Assembly (NCBI RefSeq): GCF_011806405.1
Contig: NZ_JAATOW010000013.1
Coordinates: 1 to 64,000 of the forward strand
Direction of reading: 5' to 3'
DNA: 64,000 nt
DNA from: Pseudooceanicola sp. HF7
GTDB taxonomy: Bacteria > Pseudomonadota > Alphaproteobacteria > Rhodobacterales > Rhodobacteraceae
Shown: positions 16,992 through 26,198 of the stretch, one piece after another
How the letters are laid out: every line of letters begins with the position of its first letter
Numbering within the stretch: the stretch's first letter is position 1
The notes under the pieces: model-generated
Told to the model about the DNA's origin: nothing
Seen by the model: the letters and a program-made list of their open reading frames with translations, nothing else
Databases searched by the model: none
Position numbers and translations under genes: made by a program

Positions 16992-17067
16992 TGGTGAGCC
17001 GTGAAGGATTCGAACCTTCGACCCACTGATTAAAAGTCAGTTGCTCTACCAACTGAGCTAACGGCCC
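16992..17067 (-). tRNA. tRNA-Lys (anticodon UUU)
   Basis: A 76-base cloverleaf read on the minus strand. The acceptor GGGCCGU pairs with ACGGCUC, the D arm has GCUCAGUUGGUAGAGC, the anticodon loop is CUUUUAA (anticodon UUU), and the T arm is GAAGGUUCGAAUCCUUC. The 3' CCA is encoded. A terminator hairpin follows. Confidence 0.98.
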
Positions 17068-17207
17068 ACTCTGGAGCCGCCGTCTAAGGGTGCCCGCCGG
17101 GATGGTCAAGCGTAAATCCAAAATTTTGTAACAGAAAACTTCGGCGACGTAGCGGCGCAAGGCGCGCGCGCCTTTTCTTCACCTCGTGGAATCGCTATAT
17201 CGCCGCA

Positions 17208-18053
17208 ATGCAGATCAAGGATATCCCCCAGGGCCTGCCGTTCATGAAGATGCACGGACTTGGCAACGACTTCGTGGTGATCGACTCGCGCGCTCGGCGC
17301 GAGGCGGTGACGACGCCTGCGCTTGCGCGCGCCGTGGGGGACCGCCACCGGGGTGTCGGCTTCGACCAGCTGGCAGAGATCCGTTCAGGTCAAGATACTG
17401 ATATCGAACTGGATTTCTGGAACAGCGACGGCACCCGCGCCGGCGCCTGCGGCAATGCCACCCGCTGCGTGGCGGCCTTTGTCATGGGCGAAACCGGCAG
17501 CCGAAGCCTGTCGATTCGCACCGCCCGCGGGCTGCTTCACGCCCGTATCGAGGGCGACGGGACAAGCGGCGAAACCAGCGTGAACATGGGCCACCCCCAG
17601 CTTGACTGGCAGGAGATTCCCCTGGCCCGCGACGTGGACACCCTGCACCTGCCGCTCTCCGGCGACCCCGTTGGCGTCGGCATGGGCAACCCCCATTGCG
17701 TCTTCTTCGTGCCCGATGCAGAGGCCGCGCCGGTCACGGAACAGGGGCCGAAGGTCGAACATGATCCGCTCTTCCCGCAGCAGACCAACGTGGAATTTGC
17801 CGAAGTGCGCGCGCGGGATGAAATCCGCATGCGGGTCTGGGAACGCGGCACCGGCGTGACGCTTGCCTGCGGCTCCGGCGCCTGCGCGGCCCTTGTGGCC
17901 GCCCACCGGCGTGGCCTGACCGAATCGCGCGTCCGGATGGAGCTTGACGGCGGCTGGCTGACCCTGGACTGGCGCGATGACGGCGTCTGGATGACCGGCC
18001 CTACAGCCCATGTTTTCAATGGCTTGCTCTCTGCCGACCTGGTCGGTGGCTGA
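17208..18053 (+). CDS. dapF: Diaminopimelate epimerase
   Basis: Interconverts LL- and meso-diaminopimelate for lysine and peptidoglycan synthesis. The 281-residue product shows [13 protein letters not shown] near the N-terminus and both catalytic cysteines: Cys81 in GACGNATRC and Cys221 in ACGSGACAA. The PLP-independent racemase fold is two-domain, in keeping with this length. It is followed by mtaB with one base between stop and start, so the two are cotranscribed. Confidence 0.97.
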   Translation: MQIKDIPQGLPFMKMHGLGNDFVVIDSRARREAVTTPALARAVGDRHRGVGFDQLAEIRSGQDTDIELDFWNSDGTRAGACGNATRCVAAFVMGETGSRSLSIRTARGLLHARIEGDGTSGETSVNMGHPQLDWQEIPLARDVDTLHLPLSGDPVGVGMGNPHCVFFVPDAEAAPVTEQGPKVEHDPLFPQQTNVEFAEVRARDEIRMRVWERGTGVTLACGSGACAALVAAHRRGLTESRVRMELDGGWLTLDWRDDGVWMTGPTAHVFNGLLSADLVGG

Positions 18054-18054
18054 C

Positions 18055-19308
18055 ATGGCCGACGCCCCCCGTTTCACCACGCTCGGCTGCCGGCTCAACG
18101 CCTATGAGACCGAGGCGATGAAAGCCATGGCCCAAGAGGCCGGGCTGTCCGACGCGATGATCGTGAACACCTGCGCGGTGACCTCGGAAGCGGTGCGCAA
18201 GGCGCGCCAGGAAATCCGCCGCCTGCGCCGGGAGAACCCCCAGGGCCGGATCATCGTCACCGGCTGCGCCGCCCAGACAGAGCCAGAGACCTTCGCCGCC
18301 ATGGAAGAGGTCGACCTGATCCTGGGCAACTCGGAAAAGATGAAACCAGAGACCTGGAGCAGCCTGGGCCCTGATTTCATTGGCGAAACCGAACGCGTGA
18401 TGGTCGATGACATCATGTCGGTGACAGAGACCGCCAGCCACCTGATCGACGGCTTCGGCACCCGGAGCCGCGCCTATGTGCAGGTACAGAACGGCTGCGA
18501 TCACCGCTGCACCTTCTGCATCATCCCCTATGGCCGCGGCAATTCCCGCTCGGTTCCGGCCGGCGTGGTGGTGGACCAGATTAAGCGCCTTGTGCAGCAG
18601 GGCTACAACGAGGTCGTCCTGACCGGGGTCGACCTGACCTCCTGGGGGGCGGACCTGCCGGCAGAGCCGCGCCTGGGCGACCTGGTGATGCGGATCCTGC
18701 GGCTGACCGATGTGCCGCGCCTGCGAATCTCCTCCATCGATTCGATCGAAGCGGACGAGGCGCTGATGCAGGCCATCGCTACCGAACCGCGCCTGATGCC
18801 CCACCTGCACCTCAGCCTTCAGGCCGGGGACGACATGATCCTGAAACGAATGAAACGCCGGCACCTGCGCGACGATGCGATCGCCTTCTGCCAGGAGGCC
18901 CGCCGCCTGCGGCCCGACATGACCTTTGGCGCTGATATCATTGCAGGTTTCCCGACCGAGACCGAAGCGATGTTCTACAACTCCCTGCGCCTGGTCGAGG
19001 AATGCGACCTGACCTGGCTGCATGTCTTCCCCTATTCCCCGCGCCCCGGCACGCCCGCCGCGCGGATGCCCCAGGTGAACGGCAAGGCGATCAAATCCCG
19101 CGCGGCCCGTCTACGCAGCGCCGGTGACCTGCAGGTCGCGCGCCACCTGGCCGCGCAGCAGGGCCGCGATCATGCCGTGCTGATGGAAAATCCCCGCATG
19201 GGTCGGACAGAGCAATTCACGGAGGTGCATTTCACCCGTGACCTGCCCGAAGGCCAGATCGTCCAGGCGCGAATCACCGGTCAGGACGCGGACCACCTGC
19301 TGGCCTGA
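18055..19308 (+). CDS. mtaB: tRNA t6A37 methylthiotransferase MtaB
   Basis: Radical SAM enzyme that adds the 2-methylthio group to t6A37 of ANN-decoding tRNAs, including tRNA-Lys(UUU), which is encoded about 1 kb upstream. The 417-residue protein opens with the MtaB signature FTTLGCRLNAYETEAM. Cys12, Cys40 and Cys71 bind the auxiliary cluster, and Cys148, Cys152 and Cys155 in NGCDHRCTFCIIPYGRG bind the radical SAM cluster; a TRAM-type C-terminus follows. ATG 18055 starts 1 base after the dapF stop. Confidence 0.96.
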   Translation: MADAPRFTTLGCRLNAYETEAMKAMAQEAGLSDAMIVNTCAVTSEAVRKARQEIRRLRRENPQGRIIVTGCAAQTEPETFAAMEEVDLILGNSEKMKPETWSSLGPDFIGETERVMVDDIMSVTETASHLIDGFGTRSRAYVQVQNGCDHRCTFCIIPYGRGNSRSVPAGVVVDQIKRLVQQGYNEVVLTGVDLTSWGADLPAEPRLGDLVMRILRLTDVPRLRISSIDSIEADEALMQAIATEPRLMPHLHLSLQAGDDMILKRMKRRHLRDDAIAFCQEARRLRPDMTFGADIIAGFPTETEAMFYNSLRLVEECDLTWLHVFPYSPRPGTPAARMPQVNGKAIKSRAARLRSAGDLQVARHLAAQQGRDHAVLMENPRMGRTEQFTEVHFTRDLPEGQIVQARITGQDADHLLA

Positions 19309-19401
19309 GCCCCTGCCTGCCGGTCCCACCAGCCGTTGGACATGCGCGGCGCCCCGGTCTAGCCTCCGCAGGCCGGATCCCCGGCCGCAACGGAGCATGT
19401 A

Positions 19402-20013
19402 ATGACCGATCTGACCGCCTATGTCTCAAACGCCTCGCCCTTCGCGCGCAAGGTCCGGGTCACCGTCCTTGAATGCGGCCTTGAGGACCGCGTGACCCTG
19501 ATCGACGTGACCAACACCGCGCTGAAGCCCGATCCGGCCGTGGTAGCCGCAAACCCACTGGGCAAGATCCCCGCGCTGACCCGGCCGGACGGGCCGACCG
19601 TCGCGGACAGCCGCGTGATCACCCGCTACCTTGCCGATCTGACGGCCACGCCGCTCTATCCCCAGGATCGCATCTGGGAGGTCCTGACGCTTGAGGCCAT
19701 GGCCGATGGAATCATGGAGGCCGCCCTGGCGATTTCCTACGAACTCCGCTTCCGCCCGCCGGAGATTGTCTTCCACGACTGGCTGGAGGCCCAGTGGCGC
19801 AAGGTCGCCCAGGCGCTGCATGTCATCGACACGGACTGGATCGAAGCGCTTGCGGCACCGCTGGACGGCGCGCAGATCGCGCTTGGCTGTGCGCTCGGCT
19901 ACCTGGACTTGCGCCATGACGCACGCGGCTGGCGCAAGGACGCCCCGGCGCTGGCAAATTGGTATGCCCGCTTTTCCGAACGCCCCGCCATGGTGGCGAC
20001 GGCCCCTGCCTGA
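19402..20013 (+). CDS. Glutathione S-transferase family protein
   Basis: A 203-residue protein with a thioredoxin-fold N-terminal domain (YVSNASPFARKVRVTVLECGLED, then NPLGKIPALTRPDGPTVADSRVITRYL, which holds the cis-proline and the Ser that contacts the glutathione gamma-glutamyl group) and an all-helical C-terminal domain (about 85-200). A serine in SPFARK is the likely catalytic residue. The substrate is unknown. It is a single gene that ends at a bidirectional terminator. Confidence 0.92.
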   Translation: MTDLTAYVSNASPFARKVRVTVLECGLEDRVTLIDVTNTALKPDPAVVAANPLGKIPALTRPDGPTVADSRVITRYLADLTATPLYPQDRIWEVLTLEAMADGIMEAALAISYELRFRPPEIVFHDWLEAQWRKVAQALHVIDTDWIEALAAPLDGAQIALGCALGYLDLRHDARGWRKDAPALANWYARFSERPAMVATAPA

Positions 20014-20041
20014 CGCAGGCAAACCCCTTGAGCACAAAGAA

Positions 20042-20067
20042 AAAGGCCCGCCGATTGGCGGGCCTTT
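20042..20067. terminator. Bidirectional hairpin terminator between GST and LpxQ-like genes
   Basis: AAAGGCCCGCC-GATT-GGCGGGCCTTT: an 11-bp perfect stem with a four-base loop, A-run on the left and T-run on the right, between two convergent genes. Confidence 0.9.
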
Positions 20068-20088
20068 CGCTGTCTCAATCAGGGTGGT

Positions 20089-20763
20089 TCAGAACCGGAA
20101 CCCAAGACCCACGTTCAACGCATTGGTGTAGATCCTCGTGTCCAGGTTGCCGCCCCCGTCCAGGTCGGCGGAGTTGTCCGACCAGGTGAACTGGTATTCC
20201 CCGAAGACCGACCAGCGGTCATTCAGCGGGTAGGACGCGCCTGCGGTCAGCCGCGCTGCGGGGCCGGTGTACTGGTAGCCATAGGTCGCCGGGCCACCCA
20301 CAGCCGTCACCTCCACATGGGGCACCGCGATGCCGAGGCCGCCGCTGACATAGGGCGTGAAGCCGTTCCAGGCGTCCTGCCACCGGCGCGATGCGTTGAC
20401 GGTGATGATGTTCAGGCCATCGGTGAACTCAAGATGCTCGAACCCGGCAGCCGCGCGGTCGCCGGAATCGGAGTAGACCTTGTTATGGCTGAATTCCAGG
20501 CCGACGCCCCAGTCCGAATCCTGCCACCAGGTTGCGCGCACACCGTAATAGGGCGGCATGGAGAAGCTCTTGCCCTCCCAGCCGATCAGCGCAGAGAAAT
20601 CGCCCGTCGTGGGCGAGGTGCCGTTGATCCGGCTGTGCGGTGCCGTCTGGTAACCGCTGTAGAAGCTCAGTTCCACTTCGGCGAGGGCGGGCACGGCACC
20701 AAGACCGGCTGCCAAAGCGGCGCCGGCAACGGAGGCACGGATGAGGTTCGAGGCAGACGCCAT
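20089..20763 (-). CDS. Outer membrane beta-barrel protein, LpxQ-like (lipid A oxidase type)
   Basis: A 224-residue protein with a signal peptide (MASASNLIRASVAGAALAAGLGAVPALAE is residues 1-29, cleaved after about 28) and alternating hydrophobic strands ending in the outer-membrane C-terminal signature LNVGLGFRF. The start of the mature protein, ELSFYSGYQTAPHSRI, resembles proteins annotated as lipid A oxidase (LpxQ) in alphaproteobacteria, which oxidise the proximal glucosamine of lipid A. I recognise the resemblance but cannot verify the catalytic residues, so a generic 8-stranded barrel is the safe call. GGAG lies 7 bases before ATG 20763. Confidence 0.7.
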   Translation of the reverse strand: MASASNLIRASVAGAALAAGLGAVPALAEVELSFYSGYQTAPHSRINGTSPTTGDFSALIGWEGKSFSMPPYYGVRATWWQDSDWGVGLEFSHNKVYSDSGDRAAAGFEHLEFTDGLNIITVNASRRWQDAWNGFTPYVSGGLGIAVPHVEVTAVGGPATYGYQYTGPAARLTAGASYPLNDRWSVFGEYQFTWSDNSADLDGGGNLDTRIYTNALNVGLGFRF

Positions 20764-20990
20764 GGTATCGTCTCCGGCGGTTTGGGGAGTAATCGCTTTG
20801 GCGAAAGGCATACACCTGTGGCAACCGGGGCTCAAGCGCGACAGATTCGCACCCCTGCGCTCGTTCTGTGATTGTATGCTGGACCTGTTAGTTCTTGGCC
20901 GCTAAACACCGGATCGGAAAGGCTGCTAGTAAGACGCGGCCCCAAACCGGTATTTGGCCGCAGCGGCGGCCCGAGAATGGAGCTAAGTTC

Positions 20991-21572
20991 GTGTCCCACG
21001 CAGACGATCACGAAGGCACCCGAAGAGACTTCCTCTTTTACGCTACCGCTGGTGCGGGTGCGGTTGCCACAGGTGCCGCGGTCTGGCCGCTGGTCAACCA
21101 GATGAACCCCTCTGCCGATGTCCAGGCGCTGTCGTCCATCCGAGTCGACGTGTCTGGTGTCTCCGAAGGGACCCAACTCACCGTCAAATGGCGCGGCAAG
21201 CCGGTGTTCATCCGCTACCGCACCGCCGAAGAGGTCGAGATGGCCAATTCGGTAGAAGTGACAGAGCTTCCCGACCCCGATGCACGCAACGAGAACCTCT
21301 CGCTTGGTGCAGAGGCGACGGATGCAAACCGCGGCCTGCCGCTTCCTGACATGGAAGAGGGGGCAGACAGCCCCTGGCTGGTCATGCTGGGCGTCTGCAC
21401 CCACCTGGGTTGCGTTCCGCTTGGCGAAGCCGGTGACTTCGGCGGCTGGTTCTGCCCCTGCCACGGGTCGCACTACGACACGGCCGGCCGGATCCGCAAA
21501 GGCCCGGCCCCCGAGAACCTGCCTATTCCGCTGGCCGTCTTCGACGGACCCACTGAAATTATCCTGGGCTGA
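20991..21572 (+). CDS. petA: Ubiquinol-cytochrome c reductase Rieske iron-sulfur subunit
   Basis: The 2Fe-2S subunit of the bc1 complex. The 193-residue product has a Tat-type N-terminus ([18 protein letters not shown], then the membrane anchor). The cluster ligands are Cys136 and His138 in VCTHLGC and Cys155 and His158 in CPCHGSH, with Cys141-Cys157 as the disulfide. The start is a GTG at 20991 with GGAG 8 bases upstream; an in-frame ATG at 20895 would add 32 residues that do not fit the family. It is first in petABC. Confidence 0.96.
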   Translation: MSHADDHEGTRRDFLFYATAGAGAVATGAAVWPLVNQMNPSADVQALSSIRVDVSGVSEGTQLTVKWRGKPVFIRYRTAEEVEMANSVEVTELPDPDARNENLSLGAEATDANRGLPLPDMEEGADSPWLVMLGVCTHLGCVPLGEAGDFGGWFCPCHGSHYDTAGRIRKGPAPENLPIPLAVFDGPTEIILG

Positions 21573-21583
21573 CGGAGGAGCAC

Positions 21584-22903
21584 ATGGCCGGAATTCCGCA
21601 CGACCATTACGAACCGAAGACCAAGGGCGAAAAATGGGTTGAGAGCCGTCTCCCCGTTATCGGCCTGATCTACGACACGATCATGATCCCCACACCCAAG
21701 AACCTGAACTGGATGTGGATCTGGGGCATCGTCCTGGCCTTCTGCCTGGCGCTGCAAATCGTCACCGGCATCGTGCTGGTGATGCATTACACCCCCCACG
21801 TGGACCTGGCCTTTGCCAGCGTCGAGCATATCATGCGCGACGTGAACGGTGGCTTCTTCCTGCGTTACCTGCACATGAACGGCGCTTCGCTGTTCTTCTT
21901 CGCCGTCTACCTGCACATCTTCCGCGGTCTCTACTACGGCTCCTACAAGGCCCCGCGTGAGATCACCTGGATCGTCGGCATGATCATCTACTTGCTGATG
22001 ATGGCCACCGGCTTCATGGGCTACGTTCTGCCCTGGGGTCAGATGTCCTTCTGGGGTGCAACGGTGATCACCGGCCTCTTCGGCGCGATTCCCTTCATAG
22101 GTGAGGCGCTGCAGACCTGGCTGCTGGGCGGACCGGCCGTGGACAACGCCACGCTGAACCGCTTCTTCTCGCTGCACTACCTGCTGCCCTTCGTCATTGC
22201 CGGCCTCGTGATCGTCCACATCTGGGCCTTCCACACCACCGGCAACAACAACCCGACGGGTGTCGACGTGCGCCGCGACAGCAAGGCGAACGCACAGAAG
22301 GACACGCTGCCCTTCTGGCCCTACTTCGTGATCAAGGACTTCTTCGCCCTGGCGGTTGTCCTGGCGGTCTTCTTCGCCATCGTCGGGTTCATGCCGAACT
22401 TCCTTGGCCACCCCGACAACTACATCGAGGCGAACCCGCTGGCGACGCCCGCCCACATCGTTCCGGAATGGTACTTCCTGCCCTTCTACGCCATCCTGCG
22501 GGCCTTCACTGCGGATGTCTGGGTGGTGATGTTCTTCAATTGGATCACCGGCGGCATCATCGACGCGAAGTTCTTCGGCGTGCTGGCGATGTTCGGTGCC
22601 ATCGTGGCCATGGCCCTGGTGCCCTGGCTGGACACCAGCCGCGTGCGGTCGGGCAAGTACCGTCCCACCTTCAAGTGGTGGTTCTGGCTGCTGGCACTCG
22701 ACTTCATGGTGCTGATGTGGGCCGGCGCAATGCCTGCAGAGCCGCCCTACTCGACGATCTCGCTGATCGGGGCCACCTACTGGTTCGCCTACTTCTTCGT
22801 GATCCTGCCCCTGCTTGGCGTGTTCGAAAAACCCCAGACGCCCCCGGCGACGATCGAAGAGGACTTCGACGCGCATTACGGCGACAAGACCCCAGCCGAA
22901 TGA
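21584..22903 (+). CDS. petB: Ubiquinol-cytochrome c reductase cytochrome b
   Basis: A 439-residue integral membrane subunit that holds both b hemes and the two quinone sites of the bc1 complex. Heme-ligand histidines lie in the second and fourth helices ([22 protein letters not shown] and [21 protein letters not shown]). The Qo-site motif is [16 protein letters not shown]. It starts 11 bp after petA with a GGAGG ribosome site and is followed by petC after 17 bp. Confidence 0.98.
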   Translation: MAGIPHDHYEPKTKGEKWVESRLPVIGLIYDTIMIPTPKNLNWMWIWGIVLAFCLALQIVTGIVLVMHYTPHVDLAFASVEHIMRDVNGGFFLRYLHMNGASLFFFAVYLHIFRGLYYGSYKAPREITWIVGMIIYLLMMATGFMGYVLPWGQMSFWGATVITGLFGAIPFIGEALQTWLLGGPAVDNATLNRFFSLHYLLPFVIAGLVIVHIWAFHTTGNNNPTGVDVRRDSKANAQKDTLPFWPYFVIKDFFALAVVLAVFFAIVGFMPNFLGHPDNYIEANPLATPAHIVPEWYFLPFYAILRAFTADVWVVMFFNWITGGIIDAKFFGVLAMFGAIVAMALVPWLDTSRVRSGKYRPTFKWWFWLLALDFMVLMWAGAMPAEPPYSTISLIGATYWFAYFFVILPLLGVFEKPQTPPATIEEDFDAHYGDKTPAE

Positions 22904-22920
22904 GGAAAGGTCAGAGATCC

Positions 22921-23718
22921 ATGATCAAGAAACTCGCTCTTTCCGCCCTGGCAGCGCTGGCCCTTTCCGGCACTGCCGCCCATGCGGCCGGTGGTGAATC
23001 GGGCCATCATACGGAGAACGTCCGCTTCTCCTTCGATGGTCCCTTCGGCGCCTTCGACCAGAACCAGCTGCAACGCGGCCTCAAGATCTACACGGAAGTC
23101 TGCTCGGCCTGCCACGGCCTGCGCTACGTGCCGATCCGGACGCTGGCCGACGAAGGTGGCCCGCATCTGCCGGAAGATCAGGTGCGCGCCTACGCCGGCA
23201 ACTTCGAGGTCTTCGACCCCGAGCTTGACGACTTCCGCGCGGCCACACCGAATGACCACTTCCCGATGAGCAACCTGGAAAACGCGCCCGACCTCAGCCT
23301 GATGGCCAAGGCTCGTGCCGCCTTCCACGGTCCGCAGGGCTTGGGCATCAACCAGTTCCTCTACGGCATCGGTGGTCCTGAGCACATCGTCGGCATTCTC
23401 ACCGGTTACACCGGCGAGACCCGTGAACAGGCCGGCGTGACCTACTACGAGAACACCGCATTCGACAGCGGCTGGATCGCTATGGCACCGCCGCTTGCCG
23501 GTCAGGACGTGGAATTCGACGACGGTCACTCCAACGACCTGCACCACGAGGCAGAGGATGTCGCCGCCTTCCTCATGTGGGCTGCAGAGCCCAAGTTGAT
23601 GGCGCGGAAACAGGTTGGCTTCGTCGCCGTGACCTTCCTCATCCTGCTCTCGGTGCTGCTGTACCTGACCAACAAGCGGATCTGGAAACCGATCAAGCAC
23701 AGGAAGAAAACGGTTTGA
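22921..23718 (+). CDS. petC: Cytochrome c1
   Basis: A 265-residue c-type heme subunit of bc1. A signal peptide covers residues 1-22 (cleavage after AAHA). The heme site is Cys61-Ser-Ala-Cys64-His65. A C-terminal membrane anchor (about 234-252, [19 protein letters not shown]) is followed by a basic tail. The axial methionine probably lies in the [12 protein letters not shown] segment. A strong terminator follows, which closes the petABC operon. Confidence 0.97.
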   Translation: MIKKLALSALAALALSGTAAHAAGGESGHHTENVRFSFDGPFGAFDQNQLQRGLKIYTEVCSACHGLRYVPIRTLADEGGPHLPEDQVRAYAGNFEVFDPELDDFRAATPNDHFPMSNLENAPDLSLMAKARAAFHGPQGLGINQFLYGIGGPEHIVGILTGYTGETREQAGVTYYENTAFDSGWIAMAPPLAGQDVEFDDGHSNDLHHEAEDVAAFLMWAAEPKLMARKQVGFVAVTFLILLSVLLYLTNKRIWKPIKHRKKTV

Positions 23719-23737
23719 TCGCCACCGCATGACACAG

Positions 23738-23770
23738 AAGCCCCCGGAGCGCCGCTCCGGGGGCTTTTTT
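23738..23770 (+). terminator. Rho-independent terminator of petABC
   Basis: A 13-bp perfect stem, AAGCCCCCGGAGC (23738-23750) with GCTCCGGGGGCTT (23754-23766), has a 3-base loop and is followed by a run of Ts. It is the clearest intrinsic terminator in the window. Confidence 0.95.
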
Positions 23771-23843
23771 CTTGCCCGGGATCTCCGGTCCCACATGCCG
23801 CAATTTCCCCAAGGCCCTTTTCAAGGCCAGGCGCTTTCCCCTG

Positions 23844-24165
23844 ATGACCTTCATCGATCTCTACTGCGAACGCAGCGCGCCCAGGTTCCGGAACGAACCG
23901 CTGCATGCCTGGACCAACCTCGTCTTCCTGCTGGCCGCCTGGTGGCGGCCCGTGCCCTTCACCAGCGGGGCAATGCGCGATCCGCTGGTATGTCTTTGGC
24001 GCCGCGCAGGCCTTCCTGGCCTCGCTCGCCTTCCGCAGCATGGACCTTGCCAGCTGCGAGGCCACGCGGGCCATCGGTACCCATTTCATTTGGCACCTGC
24101 TGAACGGGACCATGATCGGCCTGCTGCTTCTGGGCCTGATCCGAAAGCTTCCGCCGCAGCCCTAA
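23844..24165 (+). pseudogene. Remnant of a ceramidase-family membrane protein (frameshift plus internal deletion)
   Basis: The N-terminal frame from ATG 23844 reads MTFIDLYCERSAPRFRNEPL with HAWTNLVFLLAAWW, as in alkaline ceramidase-like proteins, and then loses similarity. From about 23960 another frame carries the family C-terminus: FGAAQAFLASLAFRSMDLAS, then CEATRAIGTHFIWHLLNGTM and a last helix. The complete proteins are roughly twice as long, so several transmembrane helices are missing between the two pieces and the frame is shifted. The histidine-containing GTHFIWHLLN motif is intact, but no functional protein can be made. Its end overlaps the pbpC stop by 4 bp on the opposite strand. 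Confidence 0.7.
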
Positions 24166-26198
24166 TCCAGCCGGATCGATGCGCGGGCAGAGCGCCCCTC
24201 TGCATCGACCACGGCCACATCGGCAAAGCCCGGCTCCATGCCCCGCAACAGCGCCTCGGCCCGCCGATCGCCCCGCACGACCGGCGCCCCGTTGACCAGC
24301 CAAGTGAAGGGCGGTGTCCCCCGACGAACCCGAACCGGCAGTGCGCCACCGTCGAGAGAGACCAGCGCTCCGTCGGGCGGAAAGGCCAGCTGCGGGGCCG
24401 TGCCATCCAGCGGCCCGGCCTCTCCACGCCGGCGAAAGGTGCGCAGTGGCACGGGCAACAGGGCGTTTGGCGCGATCAGGGTTTCGGGTGGCGGCGGGGC
24501 AAGCGGGACAAGCTCTGTTCCCAGGTGCTGGAAGGCCTCGAACAGGATCGGCGCGGCAGTGTCGCCACCGAAAGCACCGGGCACAGGCGAACCGTCGGGC
24601 CGCCCGACCCAGACACCCACCACATGCGCCCCGTCAAACCCCAGGGCCCAGGCATCCCGGTGCCCGTAGGAGGTGCCGGTCTTGTAGGCCAGCCGGTTGC
24701 GCGGCGCGCCCGGCGGCGGGGCAAGGCCGGACAGGATATCCCCCACCTGCCAGGCAGCCGGCGCAGAGGTGATCCGCTGGCCGGACACGGCCGCAGCGGG
24801 TCGCGCCGACAACAGGCGCGCCTCACCACCCTGCGCCAGGCCCGCATAGAGCTGCACCAGATCCTCAAGCGTGACGCCCAGCCCGCCAAGGGCAATCGCC
24901 AGCCCGGGAGCGCCGCCGGGCAAGACAGGTTCAACCCCCGCCCGGCGCAGACCGGCCATCAGGTTGGCGGGGCCAAGCGCCTCTGTCAGCAGCACGGCGG
25001 GCAGGTTCAGCGACAACCGCAAGGCCTCTGCCGCGCTGACCGGTCCATGAAACCGACCATCGAAATTGCCGGGCCTGTAGCCGGAGAAATCCGTGGGGCG
25101 GTCATCGATCAGCGTCTCGGGATTCGCCAACCCGCGATCGAAGGCCAGCGCATAGATCAGCGGCTTCAGGGTCGACCCGGGTGAGCGCAGGGCGCGGGTC
25201 ATGTCCACGTAGCCCTGCCCTTCAGGCGCAAAGCCGCGCGAGCCGACAGAGGCCAGGATCTCTCCGCTTCGGTGATCCGCGACAAGGATGGCCAGGGAGA
25301 GAGCGCGCGTTTCCCCCTGAAGGGTGCGGGCGGCGAGCGCCTCCAACCGTGCCTGAAGATCGGCGTCCAGGGTCAACTGGCTGACCAGGGCGCCGGGATC
25401 CTCGCGGTGGATGCGGTCCGTCAGGTGCGGGGCAAGTGCGGGGAAGGGCCGCCGCGTGCGCGGCACCGGCTCTGCCAGGGCTGCCTGCGCACTCTCTTCA
25501 TCCAGCACGCCATTCTGCGCGAGCCGGGCCAGCACACGGTCCCGCGCGGCCTGCGCCAGGGCTGGTGCGCGGTCGGGGCGCCGGGCTTCTGGCGATTGAG
25601 GCAGGGACACCAGCAGCGCGGCCTCTGCCGGGGTCAGGCGGGCGGGCTCCTTGCCGAAGTAGCTCAGCGTCGCGGCCCGGATGCCTTCTAGGTTGCCGCC
25701 CATGGGTGCCAGGCGGAAGTAGAGCTGCAGGATCTCTGCCTTGGTCAGGCGCTGTTCCAGCGCCAGCGCCACGCGGATCTGGCGCAGCTTGCCGGCCCAA
25801 CGCCCGGTGCCGCTGTCTTCAAGCAGGCGGGCGACCTGCATGGTCAGCGTGGAGGCGCCAGAGACGACACCCCCCGATGTCACCGCCTGCCAGGCGGCCC
25901 GCCCCATGGCCCAGGGATCGACCCCGCCATGCGCCTGGAAACGGCCATCCTCATAGGCGATGAGCATCCGGGTATAGAGCGGATCCACCGCCCCCGGATC
26001 CAGCCGCCAGCGACCATCCTCGACCGTGTAGACCCGCAGAAGCGCCCCCTCTGCCCCCCGCATTTCTGCCGAAAGCGGCGGGCTGAGCGGCGGCAGGTCG
26101 GTGCGCGCCACCCAGTCCCGCCCCGCGTCCATGGCCCCGGCCAGCCCAAGGGCCAGCGCAACCGCCAGTCCAAGAAGGCTGCCGCCTCGGCGACTCAT
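24162..26198 (-). CDS. pbpC: Penicillin-binding protein 1C
   Basis: A 678-residue bifunctional peptidoglycan synthase: an N-terminal membrane anchor (8-22), a GT51 glycosyltransferase domain (about 50-220, catalytic Glu83 in AYEDGRF), a transpeptidase domain (about 295-545) with the nucleophile Ser342 in SPGSTLK and a KTGTSYG motif, and a C-terminal BiPBP_C domain with the TFTWLVNG-like PPFTWLVNGAPV segment. It overlaps the preceding alpha-2-macroglobulin gene by 4 bp (ATGA), the typical pbpC pairing. Confidence 0.96.
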   Translation of the reverse strand: MSRRGGSLLGLAVALALGLAGAMDAGRDWVARTDLPPLSPPLSAEMRGAEGALLRVYTVEDGRWRLDPGAVDPLYTRMLIAYEDGRFQAHGGVDPWAMGRAAWQAVTSGGVVSGASTLTMQVARLLEDSGTGRWAGKLRQIRVALALEQRLTKAEILQLYFRLAPMGGNLEGIRAATLSYFGKEPARLTPAEAALLVSLPQSPEARRPDRAPALAQAARDRVLARLAQNGVLDEESAQAALAEPVPRTRRPFPALAPHLTDRIHREDPGALVSQLTLDADLQARLEALAARTLQGETRALSLAILVADHRSGEILASVGSRGFAPEGQGYVDMTRALRSPGSTLKPLIYALAFDRGLANPETLIDDRPTDFSGYRPGNFDGRFHGPVSAAEALRLSLNLPAVLLTEALGPANLMAGLRRAGVEPVLPGGAPGLAIALGGLGVTLEDLVQLYAGLAQGGEARLLSARPAAAVSGQRITSAPAAWQVGDILSGLAPPPGAPRNRLAYKTGTSYGHRDAWALGFDGAHVVGVWVGRPDGSPVPGAFGGDTAAPILFEAFQHLGTELVPLAPPPPETLIAPNALLPVPLRTFRRRGEAGPLDGTAPQLAFPPDGALVSLDGGALPVRVRRGTPPFTWLVNGAPVVRGDRRAEALLRGMEPGFADVAVVDAEGRSARASIRLD

